Shown in pieces: positions 44,868 to 53,111 of a DNA stretch of 64,000 bases. This DNA is from Streptomyces griseorubiginosus. Lineage in GTDB: Bacteria > Actinomycetota > Actinomycetes > Streptomycetales > Streptomycetaceae. The position numbers were made by a program, and so were the translations under genes. How positions within the stretch are numbered: position 1 is the stretch's first letter; every line of letters begins with the position of its first letter. The notes below the pieces were generated by a model, which was not told the DNA's origin, made no database searches, and saw nothing but the letters and a program-made list of their open reading frames with translations. The DNA is taken from positions 86,793 through 150,792 of the forward strand of contig NZ_KQ948749.1 in NCBI RefSeq assembly GCF_001514195.1, given 5' to 3'.

Positions 44868-45323
44868 GTGACAAAGGATGACGAGCGGTCGATCCCTGCC
44901 GAGCACCTGACCCGGGTGACCTGGGCCCTGCGGCGGGCGGAGTGGGCTGTGCAGGCCCGGAAGGACCAGCGGCTACGACCGCTGGGCATGGCGGCCGCGC
45001 AGTACACCCTGCTGATCTCCGTCAACACCGATCCCGGCCTGACCGGCGCGGAACTGGCCCGCCGCCTGAATGTCACCCCGCAAGCGGTGGCCTCCCAGGT
45101 GGCCCGCCTGGAGGAGCGGGGACAACTGGAGCGCCGACCGCACCCGCGCCACCGCCACGTGCAGGAACTGCACCTCACCGACGCCGGCCGCGCCTCCCTG
45201 CACGATGCCGATGCCGTGATCGTGGGGATCGAACAGCGGATCGCCGAGAAGCTCGGTCCGAAGAAGGCCGCACAGCTGAGGGCACTGCTCGACGAGGTGG
45301 CCGACGTGGTCCGGGAAGCGTGA
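44868..45323 (+). CDS. MarR-family regulator, second copy
   Basis: Winged-helix regulator of 151 residues, a close paralogue of the protein at 28868-29323 (same RVTWALRRAE start, LTGAELARRLNVTPQAVASQVARLEERGQLERR, VQELHLTDAGRASLHDAD). The GTG at 44868 is set by the -10 six bases upstream. It has no divergent SDR partner here. Because the operators are so alike, the two proteins could cross-regulate. Ligand unknown. Confidence 0.87.
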   Translation: MTKDDERSIPAEHLTRVTWALRRAEWAVQARKDQRLRPLGMAAAQYTLLISVNTDPGLTGAELARRLNVTPQAVASQVARLEERGQLERRPHPRHRHVQELHLTDAGRASLHDADAVIVGIEQRIAEKLGPKKAAQLRALLDEVADVVREA

Positions 45324-45496
45324 GCCGGTGGGCTCACCGCCCCTCTCCCTCACCACAACGGGTGGGCGCCTGCGATTGATGTCCCTCCGTTCCCGCGATC
45401 AGAACGAACGATCCGGCGCTCGGCGCGTCGAGAGGGGAACCCCCTCCGGAGTGCGCGACAGCCCGCCCCAGCTGTCGGACGGCGCCCGTGCAGGGG

Positions 45497-46660
45497 TTAC
45501 TGCGCCGTCACCAGGCCCGGCAGAGGCTCCGCGGGAAGGTGGATGGGCCCGGCGCCGTGTGAGAGGGGCCGTCCCGTGCCGCGGTTGGTGTGGGCGATGA
45601 TCTCCGACGTGATGGAGATCGCTGTCTCCTCAGAAGTGAGGGCTCCGATGTCCAGGCCGATCGGTGAGTGCAGGCGCGCCAGTTGGTCCTGGGAGACGCC
45701 GGCTTCCCGGAGCAGTTCGACGCGATGCTCGTGGGTGCGTCGCGAGCCCATGGCGCCGACGTAGCCGACGGGGAGGGTCAGGGCCAGACACAGCAGGGGG
45801 ATGTCGAACTTGGCGTCGTGGGTGAGAACACAGACGGCGGTGCGGGTGTCGGTGTCGGTGGCCGCGAGGTAGCGGTGGGGCCAGTCGGTGACGACCTCGT
45901 CGGCGTGCGGGAAGCGGGCCGGGGTGGCGAAGACCGGGCGGGCGTCGCAGACGGTCACCCGGTAGCCGAGGAAGCTGCCCGCCCTGCTGAGAGCGGCGGC
46001 GAAGTCGACGGCGCCGAAGATCAGCATGCGGGGACGGGACGCGTGCACGTGGACCAGGACGGTGAGCTTGCGCGGGCAGGTGCCGTCGTCCGCGTTCTCT
46101 GTTTCCGCCTCACCGCCGCCGACCTCGATCGAGGCGGTACGGCCCGCCCGCAGGAGCGCACGCGCATGCGCCACGACCGCCCGGTCCTCGCTCTCGACCC
46201 CGAGTGTGCCGTCGTGGGTGCCCTCGGCGGGGATGTGGAGCATACGGCCGACAAGTTCACCGGGACCGTCGACGACGTGGGCGACGGCCGACGGACGCCC
46301 CGCGGTCACGGCATCGAGGGCGGCGGCGACATGGGGTTGGGCGCCGGGCTCCACGCGCTGTACCAGGACTCCGATCTCTCCGCCGCAGGTCAGGCCGGCG
46401 GCGAGGGCATCCGAGTCGGAGTAACCGAAGGCGACGCGTGCGGGGGCGGCGCGGTCTGCCAGCACTTGGCGGGCCAGTTCGTACACCGCTGCTTCGACGC
46501 AGCCGCCGGAGACCCCACCGACCGCGTTGCCTTCGGCGTCCACGGCCAGTGCGGTGCCGACCGGCAGGGGTGCGCTGCCTCTGACGTCGACGACGGTGGC
46601 GAGGGCGAACGGCCGACCCTCGTGGCACCAGTCGCGCAGTGTGTCCGTGATGTTCAGCAT
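45497..46660 (-). CDS. XdhC/PaoD-like molybdenum cofactor chaperone
   Basis: Protein of 387 residues of the XdhC family, which binds molybdenum cofactor, helps its sulfuration and inserts it in the matching oxidoreductase. SAPLPVGTALAVDAEGNAVGG then SGGCVEAAVYE is the N-terminal XdhC box; the C-terminal Rossmann region begins RMLIFGAVDFAAALS and ends with GYVGAMGSRRTHEHRVELL. It lies 122 bases after the molybdenum subunit gene on the same strand. It completes a PaoABCD-like set. Confidence 0.87.
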   Translation of the reverse strand: MLNITDTLRDWCHEGRPFALATVVDVRGSAPLPVGTALAVDAEGNAVGGVSGGCVEAAVYELARQVLADRAAPARVAFGYSDSDALAAGLTCGGEIGVLVQRVEPGAQPHVAAALDAVTAGRPSAVAHVVDGPGELVGRMLHIPAEGTHDGTLGVESEDRAVVAHARALLRAGRTASIEVGGGEAETENADDGTCPRKLTVLVHVHASRPRMLIFGAVDFAAALSRAGSFLGYRVTVCDARPVFATPARFPHADEVVTDWPHRYLAATDTDTRTAVCVLTHDAKFDIPLLCLALTLPVGYVGAMGSRRTHEHRVELLREAGVSQDQLARLHSPIGLDIGALTSEETAISITSEIIAHTNRGTGRPLSHGAGPIHLPAEPLPGLVTAQ

Positions 46661-46782
46661 GGGGGGCTTTCCGTGAGGTGGGGGATGACGGGCCGTCGCC
46701 GCGCCCTAGGGGAGGAAACCGCGACGACGGCCCTGGTGCCCGGGTGGCCACGTGTCGTGGGGTACACCGGCCGTCCGGGGGC

Positions 46783-48969
46783 TCAGAGCAGTGCTTCGGC
46801 GGTGATGGGCAGTTGGCGGATGCGGCGGCCGGTGGCGTTGAACACCGCGTTGGCGATGGCGGGCGCCACTCCGACGATGACGACCTCACCGAGTCCTTTG
46901 ACGCCGATGGGGTCGGCTTCGTAGTCCTGCCCGTCGATGAAGATCGCCTTCAGGTCGGGCATGTCGGCGTGGGTCGGCACGAGGTAGTCGGCGAGGTTGG
47001 CGTTGACGATCCGGCCGTCGCGGTGGTCGGTGACCGTGTGTTCGAGGAGGGCCTGACCGATCCCGCCGGTCATGGCTCCGATGGCCTGACTGTCGGCGAG
47101 TCTCGGGTTGACGATCCGGGCGGCGTCGTAGACACCGAGCATGCGCCGGACCCGTACCAGGCCGAGGCGGGCGTCGACGGCGACCTCGGCGAAGATCGCG
47201 GAGTAGGCGTAGAGAGAGAACCTCTCCGGTTCCGGCGCCCCGGCGTACGAGCCGAGCACTTCCAGATGGGTGCGGTCGTTGCGCGCCAGGAGCCGCTGGT
47301 ACGTCTCCCCGCGGGTGGGCTCTCCCTTCGCGTACAAGCGACCGCCGCGTACGACGATGTCGGCGGCGTCGACGCCGTGCAGCGGTGATCCCTTGTCGTT
47401 GACCGCGAGCGCGATCGCCTGCTTGCGCAGCTTGTCGCAGCCGTCCTGGACGGCGGATCCGACGCTGGCCATGGTCTGCGAACCGGCGTGGACGGGCGCC
47501 GGGGGCATGAGCGAGTCACCGAGCCGGAAGGTCACCTGACGCATGGTCAGGCCGAGGGCGTCGGCGGCGACCTGGGACATGGACGTGGCCGTGCCCGGGC
47601 CCATGTCACTGGTCGCGGACTGCACCAGGGCAGTGCCGTCGGCGTCGAGCCGGACCGAGGCCTGGGCCTCGCTGCGCATGGTGTCGTAGACACCGGCGGC
47701 CATGCCCATCCCGATGAGCCAGTCACCGTCACGGGTGGAGCGCGGCTTCGGGTTGCGCCGGTGCCAGCCGAACTCACGGGCGCCCGTGCGGTAGCAGTCG
47801 CGCAGGCGGCGGGTGGAGAACGGCAGGTTGCTGGACTCGTCGTCGGACGGTTCGTTGCGCAGCCGCAGCTCGATCGGGTCCACACCCAGCTCGTGGGCGA
47901 GTTCGTCCATGGCCGACTCGACGGGGTAGGCGCCGCTGGCGTAGCCGGGGCCGCGCATGAACCACGGCGTGCTCACGTCCAGCGGGACGTGGTCGTAGGC
48001 CTGGCGGACGTTGGGTGTGCTGTAGAGCATCCGGCCCGGGACGAGAACGCTTTCGCTGTACGTCTCGTAGCGGGAGGACTCGGCGCGGACGTCGTGCGTC
48101 GACGCGGTCAGGCGGCCCCCTCGGTCGGCGCCCAGGCGCAGTCCGTACTCGTATGCGGGCCGGTATCCCACGGTGAAGTACATCTGCCTGCGGGTGAGGA
48201 CGAGTTTCACGGGGCGTTTCACCTCGCGCGCGGCCATGGCCGCGATGACGGAGTGCACCCAGGCGCGGGCCGCGTTGCCGAAGGCGCCGCCGATGAACGG
48301 CGAGATGACGCGGATGTGGTCCGGCGGGATGCCGAACTCGCCGGACAGGGTGAAGACGGTGCCCTGCACGTACTGGGTCTTCTCCCAGACGGTCAGCCGG
48401 TCGCCGTCCCACTGGGCGACGATGCCGGCCGGTTCCATCGGGTTGTGGTGGTTGCGGGCCGTCCGGTACGTCGTGTCCAGCCGGACGGGGGCGGAGTCCA
48501 GGGCCCGGTCGGCGTCGCCGCGAGCGTAGGTCTGGGTTCCGCCGGCGGCGTCGGCGTCGCTGATGTCGGTCGAGGAGGTCTCGGCGTCGTAGGAGACCTT
48601 CACCAGGCTCGCGGCGTGCTGCGCGGTCTCCAGCGTGGTCGCCACCGCGACCGCGACGGGCTGTCCGAAGAACTGGACCCGGTCGTCCTGAAAGGCACGC
48701 AGCGGTTTGCCCGGCGGGAACCGCCCTTCCACAGGCGGCAACTTGGGGGCGTTGAGGTGGCTGATCACCTTCAGGACGCCGGGCCGGGCTTCGGCGGCGC
48801 GGGTGTCGATGCCGGTGATCCGGCCCCGGCCGATGCTGCTTTCCACGATGACCGCGTGCACGACCCCGTCGGGGCTGTTGTCGGCGGCGTACTTCGCTCC
48901 CCCGGTCACCCTCAGCCGTGCGTCGACCCGGGGCACGGCCGCACCGACGGCTGCCTGCGGCTGGCTCAC
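46783..48969 (-). CDS. Molybdopterin-binding aldehyde oxidoreductase, large subunit
   Basis: Catalytic subunit of 728 residues of the xanthine oxidase family, PaoC/YagR-like. RVTGGAKYAADN begins the first domain, FFGQPVAVAVATTLE follows, GGAFGNAARAWVHSV is a cofactor loop, and GVKGLGEVVIVGVAPAI near the end has the catalytic glutamate. The GTG at 48969 overlaps the FAD subunit stop (GTGA); upstream frame to 49890 is not real. Works with the FAD and iron-sulfur subunits, likely oxidising aromatic or other aldehydes to acids outside the membrane. Xanthine dehydrogenase is less likely since the operon has an exported iron-sulfur subunit. Confidence 0.87.
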   Translation of the reverse strand: MSQPQAAVGAAVPRVDARLRVTGGAKYAADNSPDGVVHAVIVESSIGRGRITGIDTRAAEARPGVLKVISHLNAPKLPPVEGRFPPGKPLRAFQDDRVQFFGQPVAVAVATTLETAQHAASLVKVSYDAETSSTDISDADAAGGTQTYARGDADRALDSAPVRLDTTYRTARNHHNPMEPAGIVAQWDGDRLTVWEKTQYVQGTVFTLSGEFGIPPDHIRVISPFIGGAFGNAARAWVHSVIAAMAAREVKRPVKLVLTRRQMYFTVGYRPAYEYGLRLGADRGGRLTASTHDVRAESSRYETYSESVLVPGRMLYSTPNVRQAYDHVPLDVSTPWFMRGPGYASGAYPVESAMDELAHELGVDPIELRLRNEPSDDESSNLPFSTRRLRDCYRTGAREFGWHRRNPKPRSTRDGDWLIGMGMAAGVYDTMRSEAQASVRLDADGTALVQSATSDMGPGTATSMSQVAADALGLTMRQVTFRLGDSLMPPAPVHAGSQTMASVGSAVQDGCDKLRKQAIALAVNDKGSPLHGVDAADIVVRGGRLYAKGEPTRGETYQRLLARNDRTHLEVLGSYAGAPEPERFSLYAYSAIFAEVAVDARLGLVRVRRMLGVYDAARIVNPRLADSQAIGAMTGGIGQALLEHTVTDHRDGRIVNANLADYLVPTHADMPDLKAIFIDGQDYEADPIGVKGLGEVVIVGVAPAIANAVFNATGRRIRQLPITAEALL

Positions 48970-49946
48970 TTGGTGCCTCCTACGGTGCGCAGCTGGCGTT
49001 CGACGGTGCGTTTGAGCAGCTCGGGCTTGAAGCCGTTGTGCGTGAGGGGACGGGCACCATCGGCCGCGTGCTCGGCGGCCTCCGCCCACAGCCGGTCGGA
49101 GGGGCGTTCGCCGATGAGGTGGCGCTCGACGGCGGGCAGTTTCCAGGGCACGGTACCCACGCCGCCGGCGGCGACCTTCGCCTCGCGGATGACGCCGCCA
49201 CTGACGTGCAGCGCGACCGCGGCCGACGTGAGCGCGAACTCGTAGGACTGACGGTCGCGCACCTTCAGGTAGCCGGACTTCAGTGGGCGGGCGTGAGCCG
49301 GAATCTCCACAGCGGTGATCAACTCGCCCTTGCGCAGAGCCTGTTCGCGGTTCGGGGTGCTGCCTGGCCGCAGCAGGAAGTCGGCGAAGGCGATACGCCG
49401 TTCCCCGTCCGGGCCCAGCACGTGCACCGTCGCCTCCAGTGCCGCGAAGGCCACGGCGACGTCGGAGGGATGGGTGGCCACGCAGTGATCGGAGGTGCCG
49501 AGGATCGCGTGGCTGCGGTTGTAGCCGTGGAGCGCGGCGCACCCGGAGCCGGGCTCGCGCTTGTTGCAGGCGGCGGTCACGTCCCGGAAGTACGTGCACC
49601 GGGTGCGCTGCATGATGTTGCCGCCGATGGTCGCCATGTTCCGCAGCTGGGCCGACGCGCTCAGCTCCAGCGCCTCGGAGATGACGGGGTACAGGACACG
49701 CACCTTCGGGTGGGCGGCGGCCTCGGCCATGCGGACCAGGGCGCCGATGCGCAGGCCCCCGCGCCCGGTGACGACGACCTCGCGCAGCGGCAGGGAGCTG
49801 ATGTCGACCAGCACGTCGGGGCGTTCCACGGTCTCCCGCATCAGGTCGACGAGCGTGGTGCCGCCGGCGACGTATCGCCCGCCACGCCAACCGGCGTTGA
49901 GGGCCTCCCGCATGTCCGCGGCCTTGGCGTAGGTGAAGGGATGCAT
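48966..49946 (-). CDS. FAD-binding subunit of molybdenum aldehyde oxidoreductase
   Basis: FAD subunit of 326 residues. FAD binding is shown by RYVAGGTTLVDLMRET near residue 27 and RNMATIGGNIMQRTRC near residue 110. The cysteines in RCTYFRDVTAACNKREPGSGC and the later DHC resemble the extra [4Fe-4S] site of E. coli PaoB, not found in ordinary xanthine dehydrogenase FAD subunits. ATG at 49946, five bases after the iron-sulfur gene stop; coupled to the large subunit. Passes electrons from the molybdenum site. Confidence 0.87.
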   Translation of the reverse strand: MHPFTYAKAADMREALNAGWRGGRYVAGGTTLVDLMRETVERPDVLVDISSLPLREVVVTGRGGLRIGALVRMAEAAAHPKVRVLYPVISEALELSASAQLRNMATIGGNIMQRTRCTYFRDVTAACNKREPGSGCAALHGYNRSHAILGTSDHCVATHPSDVAVAFAALEATVHVLGPDGERRIAFADFLLRPGSTPNREQALRKGELITAVEIPAHARPLKSGYLKVRDRQSYEFALTSAAVALHVSGGVIREAKVAAGGVGTVPWKLPAVERHLIGERPSDRLWAEAAEHAADGARPLTHNGFKPELLKRTVERQLRTVGGTK

Positions 49947-49951
49947 GGGGA

Positions 49952-50599
49952 TCAGCCCTTCCGGCCGGCGGCGGCCTGCTCGACCGCGCGCTCGATCTTC
50001 ACGTAGCAGCCGCAGCGGCAGAGGTTGCCGCTCATCCACTCCCGTATCTCCGCTCTGGAGCCGGTGTGACCCTCCTGGATGCATCCGACGCCCGAAACGA
50101 TCTGGCCCGACGTGCAGAAGCCGCACTGGAAGGCGTCCTGCTCGATGAACGCCTGCTGCAGCGGGTGAAGTTGACCGCCCTTCGCCAGGCCCTCGATCGT
50201 GGTGACCTCGGCGCCTTCCAGGCGCACCGCCAGCGTCAGACAGGAGTTGACCCGGCGGCCGTCGACCAGGACCGTACAGGCGCCGCAGGCACCGGCGTTG
50301 CAGCCCTTCTTCGAGCCGGTCAGGTCGAGATGCTCGCGCAGGAGGTCCAGCAGCGACGTGCGGTTGTCGATCGTGACGGTGTGCCGGACGCCGTTGACGG
50401 TCAGGGAGACACGACTGCCGGGCGGCACCTCGTCGGCCACGGCTTCCTCGACGGCGAGCGCGGGCGGCCCCGCGACCAGGCCGCCCACCACAGCGACTCC
50501 TCCCGCGGCGGTGGTCGTGGCGATGAAGGTACGCCGGGTGGGCGCGGGCGGGGGCTCTACGGAGGAAGTCTCCGCTTCGGCGGGAAGTTCGGTGGACAT
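49952..50599 (-). CDS. Tat-exported [2Fe-2S] subunit of molybdenum aldehyde oxidoreductase
   Basis: Iron-sulfur subunit of 215 residues. TRRTFIATTTAAGGVAVVGG is a twin-arginine signal. Two clusters follow: GCNAGACGACTVLVDG with a later C (plant-type), and CGFCTSGQIV with LCRCGCYVKIE. PaoA-like, so the whole complex is probably carried out folded through Tat. The ATG at 50599 follows GGGAGAGTGGAC, a leader nearly identical to that of the amidohydrolase at 10181. First gene of the operon. Confidence 0.88.
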   Translation of the reverse strand: MSTELPAEAETSSVEPPPAPTRRTFIATTTAAGGVAVVGGLVAGPPALAVEEAVADEVPPGSRVSLTVNGVRHTVTIDNRTSLLDLLREHLDLTGSKKGCNAGACGACTVLVDGRRVNSCLTLAVRLEGAEVTTIEGLAKGGQLHPLQQAFIEQDAFQCGFCTSGQIVSGVGCIQEGHTGSRAEIREWMSGNLCRCGCYVKIERAVEQAAAGRKG

Positions 50600-50989
50600 G
50601 TCCACTCTCCCTCGATGGGGTGCGGGTGGCGGGTGGGGGGAATGTTGGTGGCCGAAGTGGCCAGGCCGTCCGCGAAGTTGCGCCATGAGCGTTGCTCCGG
50701 CGGGCTGTCGTTCGCTCGGGACGGCGGGAGAAGAGTGGCGCCGGGTCCGGCGCGGTGTTCGCCCCGTCGACAGGAACACCGGGAGGAGGCCGCGGTCGGC
50801 GGCCAGGGGCACGGCGCAGGCGACACCGCCGACCGAGGAGTCACCAGGGGCCAGGGTTCTGGACACAGGCCAAGCATTAACCTCCTGATCCACATCAAAC
50901 AAGCGTTGGTGTATCAACCATCTTTATAACTCCAGGAGTGAATGACGGACGAGCATGCCCGGAACTTGAGTCGCTCAGGCGAGGACACA
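50600..50989. other. Upstream region of the aldehyde oxidoreductase operon
   Basis: No gene supported. The AT-rich patch at 50870-50935 should hold the promoter; it includes TGGTGTATCAACCA (50910-50923), a weak inverted repeat. Confidence 0.35.
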
Positions 50990-51142
50990 GGGCGGCGCCT
51001 CCCGCTTCGTGACCCTTGCCGGACCCACGAGCGCCGGCGACTCACCCGCCGGGACGGACACGTCGACACCGTCCAGAGCCCAAGCGGGCCGCAGGTTTTC
51101 CGGCACACACCAGGACGGGTGCGGTAGCCGTATGGAACGACT
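50990..51142 (-). pseudogene. Decayed N-terminus of an ABC ATPase (copy of 34146-34940)
   Basis: Right after the small peptide stop, where the intact locus has ATGA, this copy has CTGA, so the start codon is lost. The translation then follows the intact protein: SFHTATAPVLVCAG against SHRTTTASAVLVGAG, and after a frameshift LDGVDVSVPAGESPALVGP against LAGVDVSVSAGESLAIMGP. It ends before Walker A. Clear remnant. Confidence 0.75.
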
Positions 51143-51238
51143 TCAGCGGGCGGAATCGACGGTGACGAGGGCGCACAGGACGAGGCGCAGCCCGGCGAGC
51201 GCCGCCAGGGCCCATTCGAGAACGGTGAGCATCTGCAT
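51143..51238 (-). CDS. 31-residue single-span membrane peptide, second copy
   Basis: Begins MQMLTVLEWALAAL and ends LVTVDSAR, same length as 34937-35032. The ORF is intact though the ABC gene it should be coupled to is dead. Changes relative to copy 1 are few and mostly conservative, so either the duplication is recent or the peptide is still useful. Could equally be a dead passenger. No good ribosome site. Confidence 0.5.
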   Translation of the reverse strand: MQMLTVLEWALAALAGLRLVLCALVTVDSAR

Positions 51239-51305
51239 GCCGTCGACGATCCCGCCGGACAGACGCGCCCGCCTCGGCCGCCGGGCCGGTCCGAGGCGGC
51301 CGACA

Positions 51306-51350
51306 TCGGTCTGCGGGCCGACCCGCCGCCCGGCCGCACCTACGTAGCGT
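51306..51350 (+). promoter_or_regulatory. Regulon site and promoter in the decayed copy
   Basis: TCGGTCTGCGGGCCGA at 51306-51321 (one arm mismatch), then 23 bases, then TAGCGT at 51345-51350. The spacing is the same as in the intact kinase promoter. Confidence 0.55.
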
Positions 51351-51357
51351 TTGCGGC

Positions 51358-51460
51358 GGGGAACCTGACACGCCATGCTCCCCAGCCGTCCGTACTCCAG
51401 CAAGGTCCCCCTGTGCGCAGGCCTGGCCCTGACGTGGCTGTTCGACCTGGTGAAGGACTC
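51358..51460 (+). pseudogene. Decayed N-terminus of a histidine kinase (copy of 35870-37057)
   Basis: Seven bases after the -10 the intact gene has GTG; here it is GGG, followed by the same codons (EPDTP, SPAV). After a frameshift VPLCAGLALTWLFDL matches VSLCGGLALVWLYDL of the intact kinase. It stops being recognisable near 51460, just before the MarR gene end at 51480. Confidence 0.75.
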
Positions 51461-51479
51461 TTTGCGAAGCCCGCCCAGA

Positions 51480-51965
51480 TCACGCCACTCCGGAGTCCGC
51501 ACCACGCAGATCCTGCGGCGGCAAGGCATCAGGATTGAGCTCCGCAAGCACGCGGAGCAGCAAGGAATGAATGGCCGCCTGCTCGACGGGGGCGAGGACC
51601 GCGAGCGCCTCCGTGTCCAGTCGCTCCACCAGTTCCCGCGCCCGATCGGCGAGCTTCGCGCCGCTGTCGGTGATGGTCAGCTGCACGGTTCTCCGGTTCG
51701 AAGGATGCTCGCAGCGCGCCAGCAGGCCGCGGTCGACCAGTGCGTTGACGGCGGCACCCGTGGACTGGGGAGTCAAGCCGGTCCGGCGCGCGATCTCCGC
51801 CGCGGAGATTCCCGGCGTCCAGCCGACGTGCTGCAACGCGTTGTGCTGCGCCGCCGTGAGGTCGAGCGAACGCAACGCTCTCTCGAGCCGCGTTCCCATC
51901 ACATGGACCACCTGCCACGCCAGGTAGCCCACGCGCGTGGACGGATCTGCATGCGTACGGCTCAC
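51480..51965 (-). CDS. MarR-family regulator
   Basis: Winged-helix regulator of 161 residues. YLAWQVVHVMGTRLERALRSLDLTAAQHNALQHV is the first helix region, then ISAAEIARRTGLTPQSTGAAVNALVDRGLLARCEHPSNRR. The GTG at 51965 is chosen for the CCGGAG six bases upstream; the frame extends to 52019. Divergent from a membrane protein gene, and similar to the MarR at 53112-53573 on the other side of it (the same YLAWQ start and NPDALP end), so both may have come from one duplication. Confidence 0.87.
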   Translation of the reverse strand: MSRTHADPSTRVGYLAWQVVHVMGTRLERALRSLDLTAAQHNALQHVGWTPGISAAEIARRTGLTPQSTGAAVNALVDRGLLARCEHPSNRRTVQLTITDSGAKLADRARELVERLDTEALAVLAPVEQAAIHSLLLRVLAELNPDALPPQDLRGADSGVA

Positions 51966-51981
51966 GAGCGGCTCCGGCAGT

Positions 51982-52022
51982 AAGGTACCTGATATTTCTA
52001 TGGTACAACTATAAGGCACCTT
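51982..52022. promoter_or_regulatory. Candidate MarR operators in the divergent spacer
   Basis: AGGTACCT (51983-51990, perfect palindrome) and AAGGCACCTT (52013-52022, one mismatch) lie 30 bases apart centre to centre, about three helical turns, in an AT-rich 84-base spacer. Likely binding sites for the adjacent MarR. Confidence 0.5.
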
Positions 52023-52049
52023 CCAGTTAGAGATGGAGAACCTTCTCCC

Positions 52050-53102
52050 ATGTCCACATCACCCACCGCTTCCACCGAGGCGCGCCCTGCGCCCCATCAC
52101 CACGCGATGGATGCCGCTCCACCACCGCAAGGTGCCACCGGAGCGAAGGGAGTCCTGCTACCGGTCGCGATCGTGCTGGTCATCGGCTCGATCTTCGTCA
52201 GCGTGTTCCTGGCCGCCTTCCACGCCCCCCGGCCTCACGACCTTCCGGTCGCCGTCGTAGGGACGACCCAACGGCTCGAACAGGTCACCGGAGGGCTGGA
52301 GCTCGGGCTGTCCGGCGGCTTCGAGGTGAAGCGATACGCCGACGAGAACGCGGCCCGCCACGCGCTTCAGGACCGCAAGGTGTACGCCGCCTATGTCACC
52401 GGCCCCGGAAAGTCCGCCACACTGCTGTACGCCGGAGCCAACGGCCCTTCGGTGACCTCTACGGTTACCGGCGCCTTCTCCGGTGTCGCCAAGGCGAACC
52501 ATGACCGGATGACCGTGCGCGACATCGTGCCGGCCTCGTCAGGCGACACCCGCGGACTGTCGGTGTTCTACGCCGGGTTCGGCGTCGTACTGGCCGGATT
52601 CCTGTTCGGCATGATGACCTACCAGATGGCTCCGCGACTGGAGTACCGGTGGAGAATGGCCAGCCTGGCCACGTTCGGCATCCTCGCCGGCGTCCTCGTG
52701 GCGGCGATGGCCGGCAGCGTCGGCTTCGCGGCACTGCCCGGGCCCTTCCTGGGCATCGCGGGGATCATCGCCCTGATGGCCGCGGCCGTCGGCAGCGCGA
52801 CCATGACGTTCATGCGCCTCTTCGGCCGCGCCGGGATGTCGCTGGCCGCCGTGGTCCTGCTCACCTTCGGCAACAGCACGAGCGGTGGCACGCTGCCCAC
52901 CCCCTACCTGCCGGACTGGCTGCACCCTCTCTCGGAGATCCTCCCGGTGGGAGTCGGCGTACGAGCCGTCCAGGGCTTGTCCCACTTCAACAACGACGGT
53001 CTCACCGCGGGAATCGTCGTCCTGGTGGCATGGATCCTCGTTGCCGCCGGGGTGCTCTTCTGGCTCGATGCCCGCGGATCTCAGCGCACCTCGCTCTCGT
53101 AG
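52050..53102 (+). CDS. ABC-2/YhgE-Pip-like membrane protein
   Basis: Membrane protein of 350 residues. One segment near residues 35-58 is followed by an extracytoplasmic domain (about 60-165, FHAPRPHDLPVAVVG onward) and five segments toward the C-terminus, the plan of YhgE/Pip and ABC-2 type exporters. No ATPase is next to it. Flanked by two MarR genes that probably regulate it; such proteins often export toxic compounds or are phage/drug related. Exact function unknown. Confidence 0.75.
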   Translation: MSTSPTASTEARPAPHHHAMDAAPPPQGATGAKGVLLPVAIVLVIGSIFVSVFLAAFHAPRPHDLPVAVVGTTQRLEQVTGGLELGLSGGFEVKRYADENAARHALQDRKVYAAYVTGPGKSATLLYAGANGPSVTSTVTGAFSGVAKANHDRMTVRDIVPASSGDTRGLSVFYAGFGVVLAGFLFGMMTYQMAPRLEYRWRMASLATFGILAGVLVAAMAGSVGFAALPGPFLGIAGIIALMAAAVGSATMTFMRLFGRAGMSLAAVVLLTFGNSTSGGTLPTPYLPDWLHPLSEILPVGVGVRAVQGLSHFNNDGLTAGIVVLVAWILVAAGVLFWLDARGSQRTSLS

Positions 53103-53111
53103 ACTGCGGCG

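Noticed and set aside
47488..49245. 585-codon plus-strand frame opposite the molybdenum oxidoreductase genes
   Set aside because: Antisense to two well-supported enzymes.
45497..50599. Reading the molybdenum enzyme as xanthine dehydrogenase
   Set aside because: A Tat signal on the iron-sulfur subunit and the extra cysteines of the FAD subunit fit the PaoABC aldehyde oxidoreductase type better.
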